From the NCBI RefSeq assembly GCF_001442535.1, contig NZ_CP013141.1, forward strand, positions 4,109,930 to 4,173,929: 64,000 nt of DNA, read 5' to 3'. Source of the stretch: Lysobacter antibioticus. Lineage in GTDB: Bacteria; Pseudomonadota; Gammaproteobacteria; Xanthomonadales; Xanthomonadaceae. Numbering within the stretch: position 1 is the first letter of the stretch; each line of letters begins with the position of its first letter. Below, in pieces: positions 16,193 to 25,796 of this stretch. The notes beneath the pieces were generated by a model. That model saw only the letters and a program-made list of their open reading frames with translations, searched no databases and was not told the DNA's origin. The translations under genes and the position numbers were made by a program.

Positions 16193-16606
16193 ATGCAACT
16201 GACCACCTATCTGTCTTTCGACGGCGACTGCCGCCAAGCCTTCGAGTTTTATCGCAAGACCCTCGGCGGCAAGATCACCGACATGATGCCGTTCCGCGAC
16301 CACCCCGGCTGCGAAGGTCTGACCGAGCAGGACCACGACAAGATCATGCACGCGCGTTACGAACTCGACGGCTTCGCGCTGATGGGCACCGACGCTACCG
16401 TCATGTACCCCTACAAGGGCGTGACCGGCGCGCACGTCGTCGTGTCCTTGAACGACCCGGCCGAGGCCAAGCGCATCTACGACGCGTTCGCCGACGGCGG
16501 CAAGATCGAAATGCCCCTCCAGGAAACTTTCTGGGCGCTGTCCTACGGCATCGTCAGCGACCGCTTCGGCGTGCCGTGGATGATCAACTGCGAAAAGGCG
16601 GCCTGA
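16193..16606 (+). CDS. VOC-superfamily protein, PhnB/glyoxalase-like
   Basis: 137 aa starting MQLTTYLSFDGDCRQAFEFYRKTLGGKI, the typical opening of the PhnB-type VOC family, with HARYELDGFALMGTD and a C-terminal WALSYGIVSDRFGVPWMINCE. It is a small cytoplasmic protein, probably binding a metal or small ligand. It lies between the YciI-like gene and the ECF42 sigma gene, a combination common in this gene neighbourhood. The substrate is unknown. Confidence 0.9.
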   Translation: MQLTTYLSFDGDCRQAFEFYRKTLGGKITDMMPFRDHPGCEGLTEQDHDKIMHARYELDGFALMGTDATVMYPYKGVTGAHVVVSLNDPAEAKRIYDAFADGGKIEMPLQETFWALSYGIVSDRFGVPWMINCEKAA

Positions 16607-16620
16607 CCCCGTCTCGAAGG

Positions 16621-16811
16621 GTAGGAGCGGCGCGAGCCGCGACCGCGCCATCGCGTTCGCCGGCGAAGGCCGCGATGCCGCTCATCGCGACCCGAGACGA
16701 CGCCATCGGGCCTCGTGATCTTCGCCGGAGGTCGCTGAATCGCGGTCGCGGCCGGCGCCGCTCCTACCCAGAACGGCGATGCGATCGCGGTCCGGCAGCG
16801 CGCCGCTCCTA
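16621..16811. repeat. Cluster of three GTAG-type REP elements
   Basis: One direct copy at 16621-16644 faces two inverted copies at 16744-16767 and about 16788-16811 (the last is degenerate), all in the gap between the VOC gene and the sigma factor gene. In RNA the facing copies could pair into a long stem. Confidence 0.8.
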
Positions 16812-16885
16812 CCCTGAAGCGGGCGCGCGGGCCTCGTCCTTAATGCCCTTGCATCGGCGTGCGCGAGGTGGTCTGATCCTTGGCC

Positions 16886-18145
16886 GTGACGGCCATCGAT
16901 ACCCACCGTGCCATCGACGCCGTCTGGCGCATCGAATCGGCCAAACTCATCGCCGGACTGACGCGCATGGTGCGCGATGTCGGTCTGGCCGAAGAACTCG
17001 CCCAAGACGCGCTGGTGGTCGCGCTCGAGCGCTGGCCCGAGACCGGGGTGCCCGACAATCCGGGCGCCTGGCTCATGCAGACCGCGAAGAATCGCGCGAT
17101 CGACCGGCTGCGCCGCAAGAAGCTGCTCGACCGCAAGCACGAGGAAATCGGGCGCGAAATCGAGGCCAGCCAGGAGGAAGTCGAGGACGCGTTCTTCGAC
17201 AAGCTCGACGACGACATCGGCGACGACCTGCTGCGGCTCGTATTCATCTCATGCCATCCGGTGCTGTCGACCGAAGCGCGCCTGGCCCTGACCCTGCGCC
17301 TGCTCGGCGGCCTCACCACCGACGAAATCGCGCGCGCCTTTCTCGCCGCCGAACCGACCATCGCCCAACGCATCGTCCGCGCCAAGCGCACCCTGGCCGA
17401 GGCGCAGGTGCCGTTCGAGGTGCCGCGCGGCGAAGAGCTGGCGCAACGTCTGGCCTCGGTGCTCGAAGTCATCTACCTGATCTTCAACGAAGGCTATTCG
17501 GCCACCGCCGGCGACGACTGGATGCGTCCGGGCCTGTGCGAGGACGCGTTGCGCCTCGGCCGCATCCTGGCCGGCCTGATGCCGAACGAATCGGAAGTGC
17601 ACGGCCTGGTCGCGCTGATGGAAATCCAGGCCTCGCGTGCCGGCGCGCGCACCGCGCCCGACGGCACCCCGATTCTGCTGCTCGACCAGGACCGCGCGCG
17701 CTGGGACCGGATCCAGATCCAGCGCGGGCTGAGCGCGTTGGAGCGCGCCATCCGCCTCGGCGGCGCGCAGCGGCCGTATGCCTTGCAAGCCGGAATCGCC
17801 GCCTGCCACGCCAGTGCGCCGACCGCGCAAGACACGCCGTGGCCGCGCATCGCCGCGTTGTACCAGCAACTCGCGGTGCTGACGCCGTCGCCGGTGATCG
17901 AACTCAACCGTGCGGTGGCCTTGTCGATGGCGTTCGGCCCGGCCGCCGGCCTGCAACTGGTCGACGCGCTGATCGACGAGCCCTCGCTCAAGCACTACCA
18001 CTTGCTGCCGACGGTGCGCGGCGACCTGCTGTTCAAGCTTGGCCGGCGCGAAGAAGCGCGCGCCGAATTCGAACGCGCCGCGGCGATGACACGCAACGTG
18101 CGCGAACGCGAACTGCTGCTCGCGCGCGCCGCCGAGAGCGTCTGA
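16886..18145 (+). CDS. ECF42-type RNA polymerase sigma factor with C-terminal extension
   Basis: 419 aa from a GTG at 16886; a TTG at 16880 is also possible. Region sigma-2 shows LIAGLTRMVRDVGLAEELAQDALVVALERWP and NPGAWLMQTAKNRAIDRLRR; sigma-4 shows LALTLRLLGGLTTDEIARAFL and PTIAQRIVRAKRTLAEA. A helical extension of about 220 residues, TPR-like in part, follows and is characteristic of ECF42 factors, which lack a classical anti-sigma factor and associate with DGPF (YciI) proteins. The nearby YciI and VOC genes are probable targets. Confidence 0.92.
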   Translation: MTAIDTHRAIDAVWRIESAKLIAGLTRMVRDVGLAEELAQDALVVALERWPETGVPDNPGAWLMQTAKNRAIDRLRRKKLLDRKHEEIGREIEASQEEVEDAFFDKLDDDIGDDLLRLVFISCHPVLSTEARLALTLRLLGGLTTDEIARAFLAAEPTIAQRIVRAKRTLAEAQVPFEVPRGEELAQRLASVLEVIYLIFNEGYSATAGDDWMRPGLCEDALRLGRILAGLMPNESEVHGLVALMEIQASRAGARTAPDGTPILLLDQDRARWDRIQIQRGLSALERAIRLGGAQRPYALQAGIAACHASAPTAQDTPWPRIAALYQQLAVLTPSPVIELNRAVALSMAFGPAAGLQLVDALIDEPSLKHYHLLPTVRGDLLFKLGRREEARAEFERAAAMTRNVRERELLLARAAESV

Positions 18146-18375
18146 AGGCCGGCGCGACCGGCGCGTGGGCGAACCCGGGCTCGCACGGCGGTGCCATGGC
18201 GGCATTCGTCGTGGGTGTCGCGAGGGGTAGGCGGTAACGCCGCAAGCGTTGTCCCAGGCATGGAATTCACAACATCCGAACGTGCGAAAACCGCGGAAAT
18301 TTACCGCTTTTTTACACGCCCGCCGACGGCCTCGACCAGGATGCGCGCAACTCGGGCCGCGTGGAGGGAAACACG

Positions 18376-18759
18376 ATGAGCAACCTTGCTATCGGCATAG
18401 CCATTGTCGTCGCACTGAATGTCTGGGCCACCGTCGTGGTGGTGCGCAACGAGGAGCCGCACACGCAGACGCTGCGCCGGCAACTGGGACTGGTCTGGCT
18501 GCTGCCGGTGCTCGGCGCGACGCTGTGCCTGGCGATACACGCGAGCGGCCAGGTCATTGCCAGCAGGACGCGCCGCGCCGGGGCGATGCGTTACGGGTCG
18601 AGCCGCGGTGCGGCGAACGATTCCGGATTTCCGCAGGCGGTGTTCTTCGGCAGCACGGCCGCTCAAGAGGCCGGCGACCACGGCTGGGGCGGCCATTGCG
18701 GCAACGACGGCGGTGGCGACTGCGGCGGTGGTGGTGGAGGCGGGGGCGGCGGCGACTGA
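18376..18759 (+). CDS. Small membrane protein with Gly-rich C-terminus
   Basis: 127 aa from the ATG at 18376 (GGAGGG upstream). Two hydrophobic helices, LAIGIAIVVALNVWATVVVV and LGLVWLLPVLGATLCLAI, are separated by a short basic loop; the second, with WLLPVLG, resembles the PLDc_N membrane hairpin. The C-terminus is GWGGHCGNDGGGDCGG followed by a Gly run ending in Asp, with two Cys and one His. No family assigned. A Gly/Cys tail on a membrane hairpin might bind metal; that is speculation. Confidence 0.7.
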   Translation: MSNLAIGIAIVVALNVWATVVVVRNEEPHTQTLRRQLGLVWLLPVLGATLCLAIHASGQVIASRTRRAGAMRYGSSRGAANDSGFPQAVFFGSTAAQEAGDHGWGGHCGNDGGGDCGGGGGGGGGGD

Positions 18760-18769
18760 CTCGCGCCGC

Positions 18770-19366
18770 TCAAACGCCGGCGTCGGCCATCGCACCGACA
18801 ATCAAGCGGGCCAACGTCGCCGCGGCGTCGGCCTCCTCGATGCGCCCGCGCGTCATCTCGCGCGACAAGGCATCGCCCGCGCCGATGATGGCGACGCAGC
18901 GGCGCAGCAACTCATCGGCCGGCAACGACGTCGCGAACGGCGCGAGCAGATCGCGGTAGAAGTTCACATAGCCTTCGACCAGTTCCTGCTGGAACTTTTC
19001 CATTTGCTCGTCGCCGGCCAGCGCGGCGTTGATCGCGTGGCATTCCGGCCCGGCGGTGCGGAAGCAACTCATGTAGCTCTCGCCGAGCAGCCGCGCGACA
19101 TCGTGCAGGCGGTGCGGGGTGCGTTCGAAATCGCGCCGCACCACCGCGTTCTGGCGGTCGTCGATCTGCTTGTACAGGGCGATCAGCAAGCCCGAGCGCG
19201 TGCCGAAATGTTCGTAGGCGATCGGCTTGCTGACCCCTGCGCGCTCGGCGAGGTAGCCCAGGGTCAGGGCATCGGTGCCTTGCTCGCGGACGATGCCCAT
19301 CGCCGTTTCGAGCAACTGCTCGCGACGTTCGGCCTTGGGCAGGCGTTTGGCGGGGGTGTCGGTCAT
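18770..19366 (-). CDS. TetR-family repressor
   Basis: 198 aa from the ATG at 19366. The N-terminal helix-turn-helix is clear: RREQLLETAMGIVREQGTDALTLGYLAERAGVSKPIAYEHFGTRSGLLIALY. The C-terminal ligand domain is helical. It is divergent from the 19530 gene, and the gap holds a perfect palindrome at 19452-19468, so it very probably represses the enzyme/RND module and itself. The inducer is unknown. Confidence 0.93.
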   Translation of the reverse strand: MTDTPAKRLPKAERREQLLETAMGIVREQGTDALTLGYLAERAGVSKPIAYEHFGTRSGLLIALYKQIDDRQNAVVRRDFERTPHRLHDVARLLGESYMSCFRTAGPECHAINAALAGDEQMEKFQQELVEGYVNFYRDLLAPFATSLPADELLRRCVAIIGAGDALSREMTRGRIEEADAAATLARLIVGAMADAGV

Positions 19367-19421
19367 GGAGCGGTCTCGGAGGCGGCGGGGGCAAGGCGGA
19401 AGAAGGGCTGAGAAAAAGCGC

Positions 19422-19468
19422 TTGACAGCATGGGCAGGAGTGTATCTTACTATTGGTAACTTACCAAT
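19422..19468 (+). promoter_or_regulatory. Promoter and TetR operator of the 19530-23864 module
   Basis: TTGACA (19422-19427) is a perfect -35 box. A -10 is less clear: TATCTT at 19443 or TACTAT at 19448, both with non-ideal spacing. Overlapping it is the perfect palindrome ATTGGTAA-C-TTACCAAT (19452-19468), the size and symmetry of a TetR-family operator, 62 bp before the ATG at 19530. Confidence 0.8.
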
Positions 19469-19529
19469 CGTAGCTTGTGCCTCCGCCCGCCGGGCGCCGC
19501 GCACGCTGCCTCATCAAGGAGCTTGGACC

Positions 19530-20564
19530 ATGAACGCAATTACCCACAAACCCGTCCTCATCATCGGCGGTTCCGGCGTCGTCGGCGCCCAGGGCGCGCA
19601 CGCTTTGCGCCGCCTGCAGCCCGACCTGCCGATCGCCATCGCCGGCCGCGACCTGGCCAAGGCGGCGAAGGTCGCGGCCGAGGTCGGCCGGGCCGAAGCG
19701 GTGCGGGTCGACCTGGCGCGCGCCGACCTCGGGTTGGGCGACGAGGCCCGCTATGGCGCGGTGGTCGTGTTCGTCAAAGACGACAGCCTCAACACGCTCA
19801 AGTACGCCCAGCGCCACGGCCTGCCCTACGTCAGCACCTCCAGCGGCTCGTTCGAGATCGCCCCGGAAGTCGCGCGCCACCTGCGCCATCCCGGGCGTTC
19901 GCCGATCCTGCTCGCCAGCCATTGGCTGGCCGGCACCGCGACCTTGCCGGCGCTGCATTTCGCCCGCGACTTCCGCCGGCTCGACCGCATCGTGATCTCC
20001 GCCCTGCTCGACGACCAGGACATGGGCGGCCCGGCCGCGGCCGCCGATTACGAACGCCTGACCACCGCCGCGGCCGCGCAGATCCTCGATCAAGGGCGCT
20101 GGCGCTGGGTGCGCGGCGAGGAGGCGGCCGCCACCTTCGCCAGCGTCGACGGCACCGTGGTGGAAGCCGCCGCGTACTCGCCGATGGACGTGGTCAGCTT
20201 GGCCGCGGCGACCGACGCGCACTCGATCCGCCTCGACATGGCCCTGGGCGAAAGCGCCAGCCGCCGCCGCGGCGAAGCCTTCTCGACCGAGATCGTGATC
20301 GAGCTCGAAGGCGAACGTCACGACGGCACCCAGGCCCGCACTCGCCACGAACTGGTGCACCCGCAAGGGCAGGCGCCGATGACCGCGCTCGGCATCGCGC
20401 TCGGCGTCGAACGCCTGCTCGGCCTCGCCGGTGGCGAAGCGGTCACGCCGGGCCTGTACACGCCGGACCTGCTGATCGACCCGGCCTACCAACTGGCGCA
20501 GCTGCAGGCCTTCGGCGTGCAGGTCGCACAACGGCTGGCCGTCGAGATCCGCGCCGCCGCCTGA
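19530..20564 (+). CDS. NAD(P)-binding saccharopine-dehydrogenase-like protein
   Basis: 344 aa, with AAGGAG before the ATG at 19530. The Rossmann motif is KPVLIIGGSGVVGAQGAHALR followed by LPIAIAGRDLAKA, the opening of saccharopine-dehydrogenase-like oxidoreductases. The rest is a less conserved alpha/beta domain. The substrate is unknown. It is the first gene of the TetR-controlled unit and precedes an RND pump, where a periplasmic adaptor protein would normally be, so it may modify the compound that the pump exports. Confidence 0.82.
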   Translation: MNAITHKPVLIIGGSGVVGAQGAHALRRLQPDLPIAIAGRDLAKAAKVAAEVGRAEAVRVDLARADLGLGDEARYGAVVVFVKDDSLNTLKYAQRHGLPYVSTSSGSFEIAPEVARHLRHPGRSPILLASHWLAGTATLPALHFARDFRRLDRIVISALLDDQDMGGPAAAADYERLTTAAAAQILDQGRWRWVRGEEAAATFASVDGTVVEAAAYSPMDVVSLAAATDAHSIRLDMALGESASRRRGEAFSTEIVIELEGERHDGTQARTRHELVHPQGQAPMTALGIALGVERLLGLAGGEAVTPGLYTPDLLIDPAYQLAQLQAFGVQVAQRLAVEIRAAA

Positions 20565-20575
20565 CGCCACCTCGC

Positions 20576-20600
20576 CGTCGCTGCCGGTCATGCAGCGACG
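20576..20600 (+). terminator. Hairpin between the dehydrogenase-like gene and the RND gene
   Basis: CGTCGCTG and CAGCGACG form a stem over a short loop in the 126-bp gap. It has no T-run, so attenuation or partial termination is more likely than full termination. Confidence 0.4.
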
Positions 20601-20690
20601 GTCCAGCGCAAACCACCCCATCCCCGGCCGACGTCCTGGCGACGTCGGTTGCGACCGCTTGCGGCCTCGCGCCGCACCCAGGACTCCGTC

Positions 20691-23600
20691 ATGGATTTCT
20701 CGCGTTTCTTCATCGACCGTCCGATCTTCGCGGCGGTGCTGTCGATCCTGATCTTCGCCGCCGGCCTGATCGCGATCCCGCTGTTGCCGGTCAGCGAATA
20801 CCCCGATGTGGTGCCACCGACGGTGGTGGTGCGCGCGGTCTACCCCGGCGCCAACGCCAAGGTCATCGCCGAAACCGTGGCCACGCCGCTGGAGGAAGCG
20901 ATCAACGGCGTCGAGCGGATGATGTACATGAAGTCGGTCGCCGGTTCCGACGGCGTGCTGGTCGTCACCGTGACCTTCAAGCCCGGCACCGACGCCGACC
21001 AGGCCCAGGTGCAGGTGCAGAACCGGGTCAGTCAGGCCCTGGCGCGTCTGCCCGAGGACGTGCGGCGCCAGGGCGTGACCACCCAAAAGCAGTCGCCGAC
21101 CCTGACCATGCTGGTGCACCTGATCTCGCCGGACGGCAAGTACGACTCGTTGTACCTGCGCAACTACGCGACCTTGAAGCTCAAGGACGACCTCGCGCGG
21201 CTGCCCGGCGTCGGCCAGATCCAGATGTTCGGCAGCGGCGATTACGCGATGCGGATCTGGCTCGACCCTAACCGCATCGCCGCGCGCGGCCTGAGCGCGG
21301 GCGACGTGGTGCGGGCGATCCGCGAACAGAACGTGCAGGTCTCGGCCGGCCAGCTCGGCGCCGAGCCCATGCCGAACCGCAGCGAGTTCCTGATTCCGAT
21401 CAACGCCCAGGGCCGCTTGCACAGCGAAGCCGAGTTCGGCGGCATCGTCATCAAGAGCGGCGAGGGCGGCGAACTGGTGCGGCTGTCCGACGTGGCCCGC
21501 ATCGAACTCGATGCCGGCGATTACAGTCTGCGTGCCCAGTTGGACAACCAGGACGCGGTCGCGATCGGCCTGTTCGAGGCGCCCGGCGCCAATTCGATCG
21601 GCCTGTCGAACGCGGTGCGCGCGCGCATGAGCGAACTTGCGGAAACGTTTCCGCCGGGGCTGGAATACCGCATCGTCTACGACCCGACCGTGTTCGTGCG
21701 CGATTCGATCAAGGCGGTGGTCACCACGCTGCTGGAAGCCGTCGCCCTGGTGGTGCTGGTGGTGATCCTGTTCCTGCAGACCTGGCGCGCCTCGATCATC
21801 CCGCTGCTGGCCGTGCCGGTGTCGGTGGTCGGCACCTTCGCCGCGCTGTACCTGCTCGGCTTCTCGATCAATACCTTGAGTTTGTTCGGCCTGGTGCTGG
21901 CGATCGGCATCGTCGTCGACGACGCGATCGTGGTGGTGGAAAACGTCGAACGCAACATCGAAGAAGGCCTGACCCCACTCGCCGCGGCGCATCAGGCGAT
22001 GAAGGAAGTGTCCGGCCCGATCGTCGCGATCGCCGTGGTGTTGTGCGCGGTGTTCGTGCCGATGGCGTTCCTGTCGGGCGTGACCGGCCAGTTCTACAAG
22101 CAGTTCGCGGTGACCATCGCCATCTCGACGGTGATCTCGGCGATCAACTCGCTGACCCTGTCGCCGGCTCTCGCCGCGAAACTGCTCAAGCCGCATGGCG
22201 CGGTGAAGGATGTGCCGACGCGCTTGATCGAGCGACTGTTCGGCTGGCTGTTCCGCCCGTTCAACCGCTTCTTCGCATCGAGCTCGCAGAAATACCAGGG
22301 CGCGGTCTCGCGCGCGTTGGGCAAGCGCGGCGCGGTGTTCGCGATTTATGCGCTGCTGCTGGTCGGTAGCGGCCTGATGTTCAAGGCGGTGCCGGGCGGG
22401 TTCATCCCGACCCAGGACAAGCTGTACCTGATCGGCGGGGTGAAGCTGCCGGAAGGCGCTTCGCTCGCACGCACCGATGCGGTGATCCGCAAGATGAGCG
22501 CGATCGCGATGTCGACCGAGGGCGTGTCGGCCTCGGAAGGCTATCCGGGCCTGAACCCGTTGCAGTTCACCAACACTCCCAACACCGGCACCCTGTTCTT
22601 CGAACTCGATGGTTTCGGCGAGCGCGAACGCAGCGCCGAGGCGATCAACGCCGAGCTCAACGAGAAGTTCGCGGCCTTGCAGGAAGGCGCGGCGTTCTCG
22701 TTCATGCCGCCGCCGATCCTCGGCCTCGGTGCCGGTTCGGGCTATGCCTTGTACATCCAGGATCGCAGCGGCCAGGGCTACGGCGAGTTGCAGAACGCGC
22801 TCAACGGCTTGAGCGGCGCAGTCGCGCAAACCCCGGGCATGGGCTATCCGATCAGCACCTACCAGGCCAACGTGCCGCAGCTCGACGCGCGCGTCGACCG
22901 CGCCAAGGCCAAGGCCCAGGGCGTGCCGCTCGACGAGTTGTTCGAAACCTTGCAGACCTATCTGGGCTCGGCCTACGTCAACGACTTCAATCGCTTCGGC
23001 CGCACCTACCAGGTCATCGCCCAGGCAGACGGCGCGCACCGCGACAGCATCGAGGACATCGCCAACCTGCGCGTGCGCAACGTCGACGGCGCCATGGTGC
23101 CGCTGGGCTCGATGGTCAGCCTGGGCGAAACCTACGGCCCCGACCCGGTGATCCGCTACAACGGTTACCCAGCCGCCGATCTGGTCGGCGAATCCGATCC
23201 GCGCCTGCTGTCGTCGAGCGAAGCGATGCAGTCCCTGCGCGAACTTGCCGACAAGCACTTGCCGAACGGCATGGCCATCGAGTGGACCGATCTGAGCTAT
23301 CAGCAGGCGACCCAGGGCAACGCCGCGTTGATCGTGTTCCCGCTGGCGGTGTTGCTGGCCTTCCTCGCGCTCGCGGCCTTGTACGAAAGTTGGACTCTGC
23401 CGCTGGCGGTGATCCTGATCGTGCCGATGACCCTGCTGTCGGCGCTGTTCGGCGTATGGCTGAGCGGCGGCGACAACAACGTGTTCGTGCAGGTCGGCCT
23501 GGTCGTGCTGATGGGGCTGGCGTGCAAGAACGCGATCCTGATCGTCGAATTCGCCCGCGAGTTGGAACTGCAGGGCCGCGGCATCGTCGAGGCGGCGCTG

Positions 23601-23864
23601 GAAGCCTGCCGCCTGCGTCTGCGCCCGATCGTCATGACCTCGATCGCCTTCATCGCCGGCACCGTGCCGCTTCTGATCGGCCAGGGTGCCGGCAGCGAAG
23701 TGCGCGCCGCCACCGGCATCACCGTGTTCGCCGGCATGCTGGGAGTGACCTTGTTCGGCCTGTTCCTGACCCCGGTGTTCTATGTGGCGTTGCGCAAATG
23801 GGTTGCACGGGGCGCAGCGGCGCCTGGCCCTGCGGTTGCGGCGCATGTGGCGGCCAGCCGATGA
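20691..23864 (+). CDS. RND-family efflux pump inner-membrane subunit (HAE-1/AcrB-like)
   Basis: 1057 aa from the ATG at 20691, starting MDFSRFFIDRPIFAAVLSILIF, the classical AcrB/MexF opening with its first helix. Seen: PPTVVVRAVYPGANAKVIAETVATPLEEAINGV; the proton-relay helix IGIVVDDAIVVVENVERN with paired Asp; a second transmembrane block LMGLACKNAILIVEFARE; and 12 membrane helices in total. Length is normal for HAE-1 pumps. No periplasmic adaptor (MFP) or outer-membrane channel gene is adjacent, unlike most such operons, so it must borrow them. It lies downstream of the TetR operator. Confidence 0.95.
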   Translation: MDFSRFFIDRPIFAAVLSILIFAAGLIAIPLLPVSEYPDVVPPTVVVRAVYPGANAKVIAETVATPLEEAINGVERMMYMKSVAGSDGVLVVTVTFKPGTDADQAQVQVQNRVSQALARLPEDVRRQGVTTQKQSPTLTMLVHLISPDGKYDSLYLRNYATLKLKDDLARLPGVGQIQMFGSGDYAMRIWLDPNRIAARGLSAGDVVRAIREQNVQVSAGQLGAEPMPNRSEFLIPINAQGRLHSEAEFGGIVIKSGEGGELVRLSDVARIELDAGDYSLRAQLDNQDAVAIGLFEAPGANSIGLSNAVRARMSELAETFPPGLEYRIVYDPTVFVRDSIKAVVTTLLEAVALVVLVVILFLQTWRASIIPLLAVPVSVVGTFAALYLLGFSINTLSLFGLVLAIGIVVDDAIVVVENVERNIEEGLTPLAAAHQAMKEVSGPIVAIAVVLCAVFVPMAFLSGVTGQFYKQFAVTIAISTVISAINSLTLSPALAAKLLKPHGAVKDVPTRLIERLFGWLFRPFNRFFASSSQKYQGAVSRALGKRGAVFAIYALLLVGSGLMFKAVPGGFIPTQDKLYLIGGVKLPEGASLARTDAVIRKMSAIAMSTEGVSASEGYPGLNPLQFTNTPNTGTLFFELDGFGERERSAEAINAELNEKFAALQEGAAFSFMPPPILGLGAGSGYALYIQDRSGQGYGELQNALNGLSGAVAQTPGMGYPISTYQANVPQLDARVDRAKAKAQGVPLDELFETLQTYLGSAYVNDFNRFGRTYQVIAQADGAHRDSIEDIANLRVRNVDGAMVPLGSMVSLGETYGPDPVIRYNGYPAADLVGESDPRLLSSSEAMQSLRELADKHLPNGMAIEWTDLSYQQATQGNAALIVFPLAVLLAFLALAALYESWTLPLAVILIVPMTLLSALFGVWLSGGDNNVFVQVGLVVLMGLACKNAILIVEFARELELQGRGIVEAALEACRLRLRPIVMTSIAFIAGTVPLLIGQGAGSEVRAATGITVFAGMLGVTLFGLFLTPVFYVALRKWVARGAAAPGPAVAAHVAASR

Positions 23865-23887
23865 GGCTGCAACGCGCCTGCTCCAGG

Positions 23888-23911
23888 GTAGGAGCGGCGC
23901 GAGCCGCGACC
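23888..23911 (+). repeat. GTAG-type REP element
   Basis: A copy identical over its 23-base core to the one at 16621, lying 24 bp after the RND stop codon. The remaining 23912-24114 shows no gene. Confidence 0.8.
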
Positions 23912-24114
23912 GCGGTGCTTGGGTTTCGCGACCTCACGGCCATGGGGCTGGGCATGGCGGATCGCGGCGTTTGCGGGGCGCGGCTTGATCCCCGGCCTCG
24001 GCCGGAATGGTCACCGAATTGATCGTCGTCACAGAAGCGACGCGCGGCTGCAACATCTGCAACATGGGCTATGGATGATGGCGGGTCGCCAGACGCTTCC
24101 GGGATGCCGTACCG

Positions 24115-25758
24115 ATGACCGACCCGCAACGCCGCCGCTTCCTGGTCGGGCTCACCGTGGGCGGTGCGGCGACGGTCGCCGGGCCGTTGGCGCTGTGGCG
24201 CTGGAGCGGCGGCCACGGGCACAGCCTGGGTTCGGGGCCGGCACCGAAACTGTCGGAGTTGGCGCCGCAGGCGCGCTTTGTGCAGCCGCTGCGTTTGCCC
24301 GGCGCCGACGGCCTGCTCGCCGAAGTCGATCTGAAGCAGCCGCTGCGCTTGTTGGCGCAGACTCTCAACATGGGCTTGTTCCCAGGCCCGGCGACTTCGC
24401 TGTGGGCCTATACCGGCCGGGTCGGTGCGCGCGAGGTCGGCAATCCGCTGCTGCACGCGCGCCGCGGCGATACGGTCGAAGTGGAACTCGATAATCGCCT
24501 CGCCGAGGCGACCACGATTCATTGGCACGGGCTCAGCATCGACGAGGCCAACGACGGCAGCGGCCTGCATCCGGTCGCGCCCGGCGCCCGCCGCAGCTAT
24601 CGCTACCGCGTCGATAACCGCGCCGGCCTGTACTGGTATCACGCTCATCCGCACGGCCGCACCGGGGCGCAATTGCAGCGTGGGTTGGCCGGCTTGTTGT
24701 TGGTCGAGGACGAAGAAGAGCGCACGTTGCGGCAGCGTTTGGGCATGCGTTGGGGCGAGCGCGATCTGCCGTTGATGATCGCCGACAAACAGGTCGGCGC
24801 CGACAACGCGATCTTCTACAAGGACGGCGCCGACGATTGGATCGGCAACCGTGTGCTGATCAACTGGACGCCCGAGCCCTACCTCGACGTGATTCCGGCC
24901 TGGTATCGCTTCCGTCTGGCCAATGTCGCCAATGCGCGCATGCTGCGGGTGGCCTTCGTGCAGGGCGACCAGGTGTTGCCGATGCAGTTGATCGGCACCG
25001 ACGGCGGCCTGCTCGGTCAGGCTTGGCCGGTCGACGACGTGTTTCTCGCGCCGGCGCAGCGCATCGACGTGCTGGTCGACTTCGGCGCGCTCACGCCCGG
25101 CCAGCGGGTGATGCTGCGCAGCCTCGATTACGTGGCCATGGAGAACGAGGACGAATCCGGCGCCTTCCTGCCCGATCCGATGGCCGATCATCCCGGCGCC
25201 ACGCCGATGGGTGCCGCGTTGGATCTGATGGAACTGCGTCTGATCGATTGCGCGATCGAGCGCAGGCCGCCGGCGCGACTGCCCGACTTGAGTGCCTTGT
25301 CGAAGATCGACCCGTTGCCCGATACCGCCGACTGGCCGGTGCGCGCTCTGCGCTTGCGCATGGATGAGGCCGGGCGCTGGTTCATCAACGACTGGAATTT
25401 CCACGACAGCGGCCACGAGCCGGCGTTCTCGGTGCGCCGCGGCAGCCGCGAGGTCTGGGAAATCCGCAACAGCATGACCAGCATGCCGCATCCGATCCAT
25501 CTGCACGGTTTCCAGTTCCGCGTGCTCTCGCGCAGCATCAGCCCGCCGGATATCCGCGGGCGCCAGGTCGCGCCCGGCGGACTGACCGCGCAGGACTTGG
25601 GCTGGAACGACACCGTCGTGGTCTGGCCCGGCGAGATCGTGCGCCTGGCCATCGACTTCGCCCAGCCGCTTACTGGCACGCATCGCTACATGCTTCATTG
25701 CCACAACCTCGAACACGAGGACATGGGCATGATGCTGACCTTCGCGGTGACCGACTGA
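24115..25758 (+). CDS. Multicopper oxidase (laccase/CueO-like), Tat-type export signal
   Basis: 547 aa. The N-terminus RRRFLVGLTVGGAATVAGPLAL looks like a twin-arginine signal. All four copper motifs are visible: HWHG (about 141), WYHAHPHGRT (about 176), HPIHLHGFQF (about 461) and HCHNLEHEDMGMM near the end, whose HCH and axial Met form the type-1 site. It is therefore a complete three-domain periplasmic oxidase, probably for Cu(I), phenols or Mn. No copper-resistance partner adjoins it; a lipoprotein FKBP follows after 38 bp on the same strand. Confidence 0.95.
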   Translation: MTDPQRRRFLVGLTVGGAATVAGPLALWRWSGGHGHSLGSGPAPKLSELAPQARFVQPLRLPGADGLLAEVDLKQPLRLLAQTLNMGLFPGPATSLWAYTGRVGAREVGNPLLHARRGDTVEVELDNRLAEATTIHWHGLSIDEANDGSGLHPVAPGARRSYRYRVDNRAGLYWYHAHPHGRTGAQLQRGLAGLLLVEDEEERTLRQRLGMRWGERDLPLMIADKQVGADNAIFYKDGADDWIGNRVLINWTPEPYLDVIPAWYRFRLANVANARMLRVAFVQGDQVLPMQLIGTDGGLLGQAWPVDDVFLAPAQRIDVLVDFGALTPGQRVMLRSLDYVAMENEDESGAFLPDPMADHPGATPMGAALDLMELRLIDCAIERRPPARLPDLSALSKIDPLPDTADWPVRALRLRMDEAGRWFINDWNFHDSGHEPAFSVRRGSREVWEIRNSMTSMPHPIHLHGFQFRVLSRSISPPDIRGRQVAPGGLTAQDLGWNDTVVVWPGEIVRLAIDFAQPLTGTHRYMLHCHNLEHEDMGMMLTFAVTD

Positions 25759-25796
25759 TTACCATCCCGATCGATGCCCTGCATTACGGAGTTCCC

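Noticed and set aside
19461..23846. A 1461-codon open frame on the minus strand
   Set aside because: It is antisense to the dehydrogenase-like and RND genes, reads as His/Arg/Gln-rich without any domain, and arises from high third-position GC.
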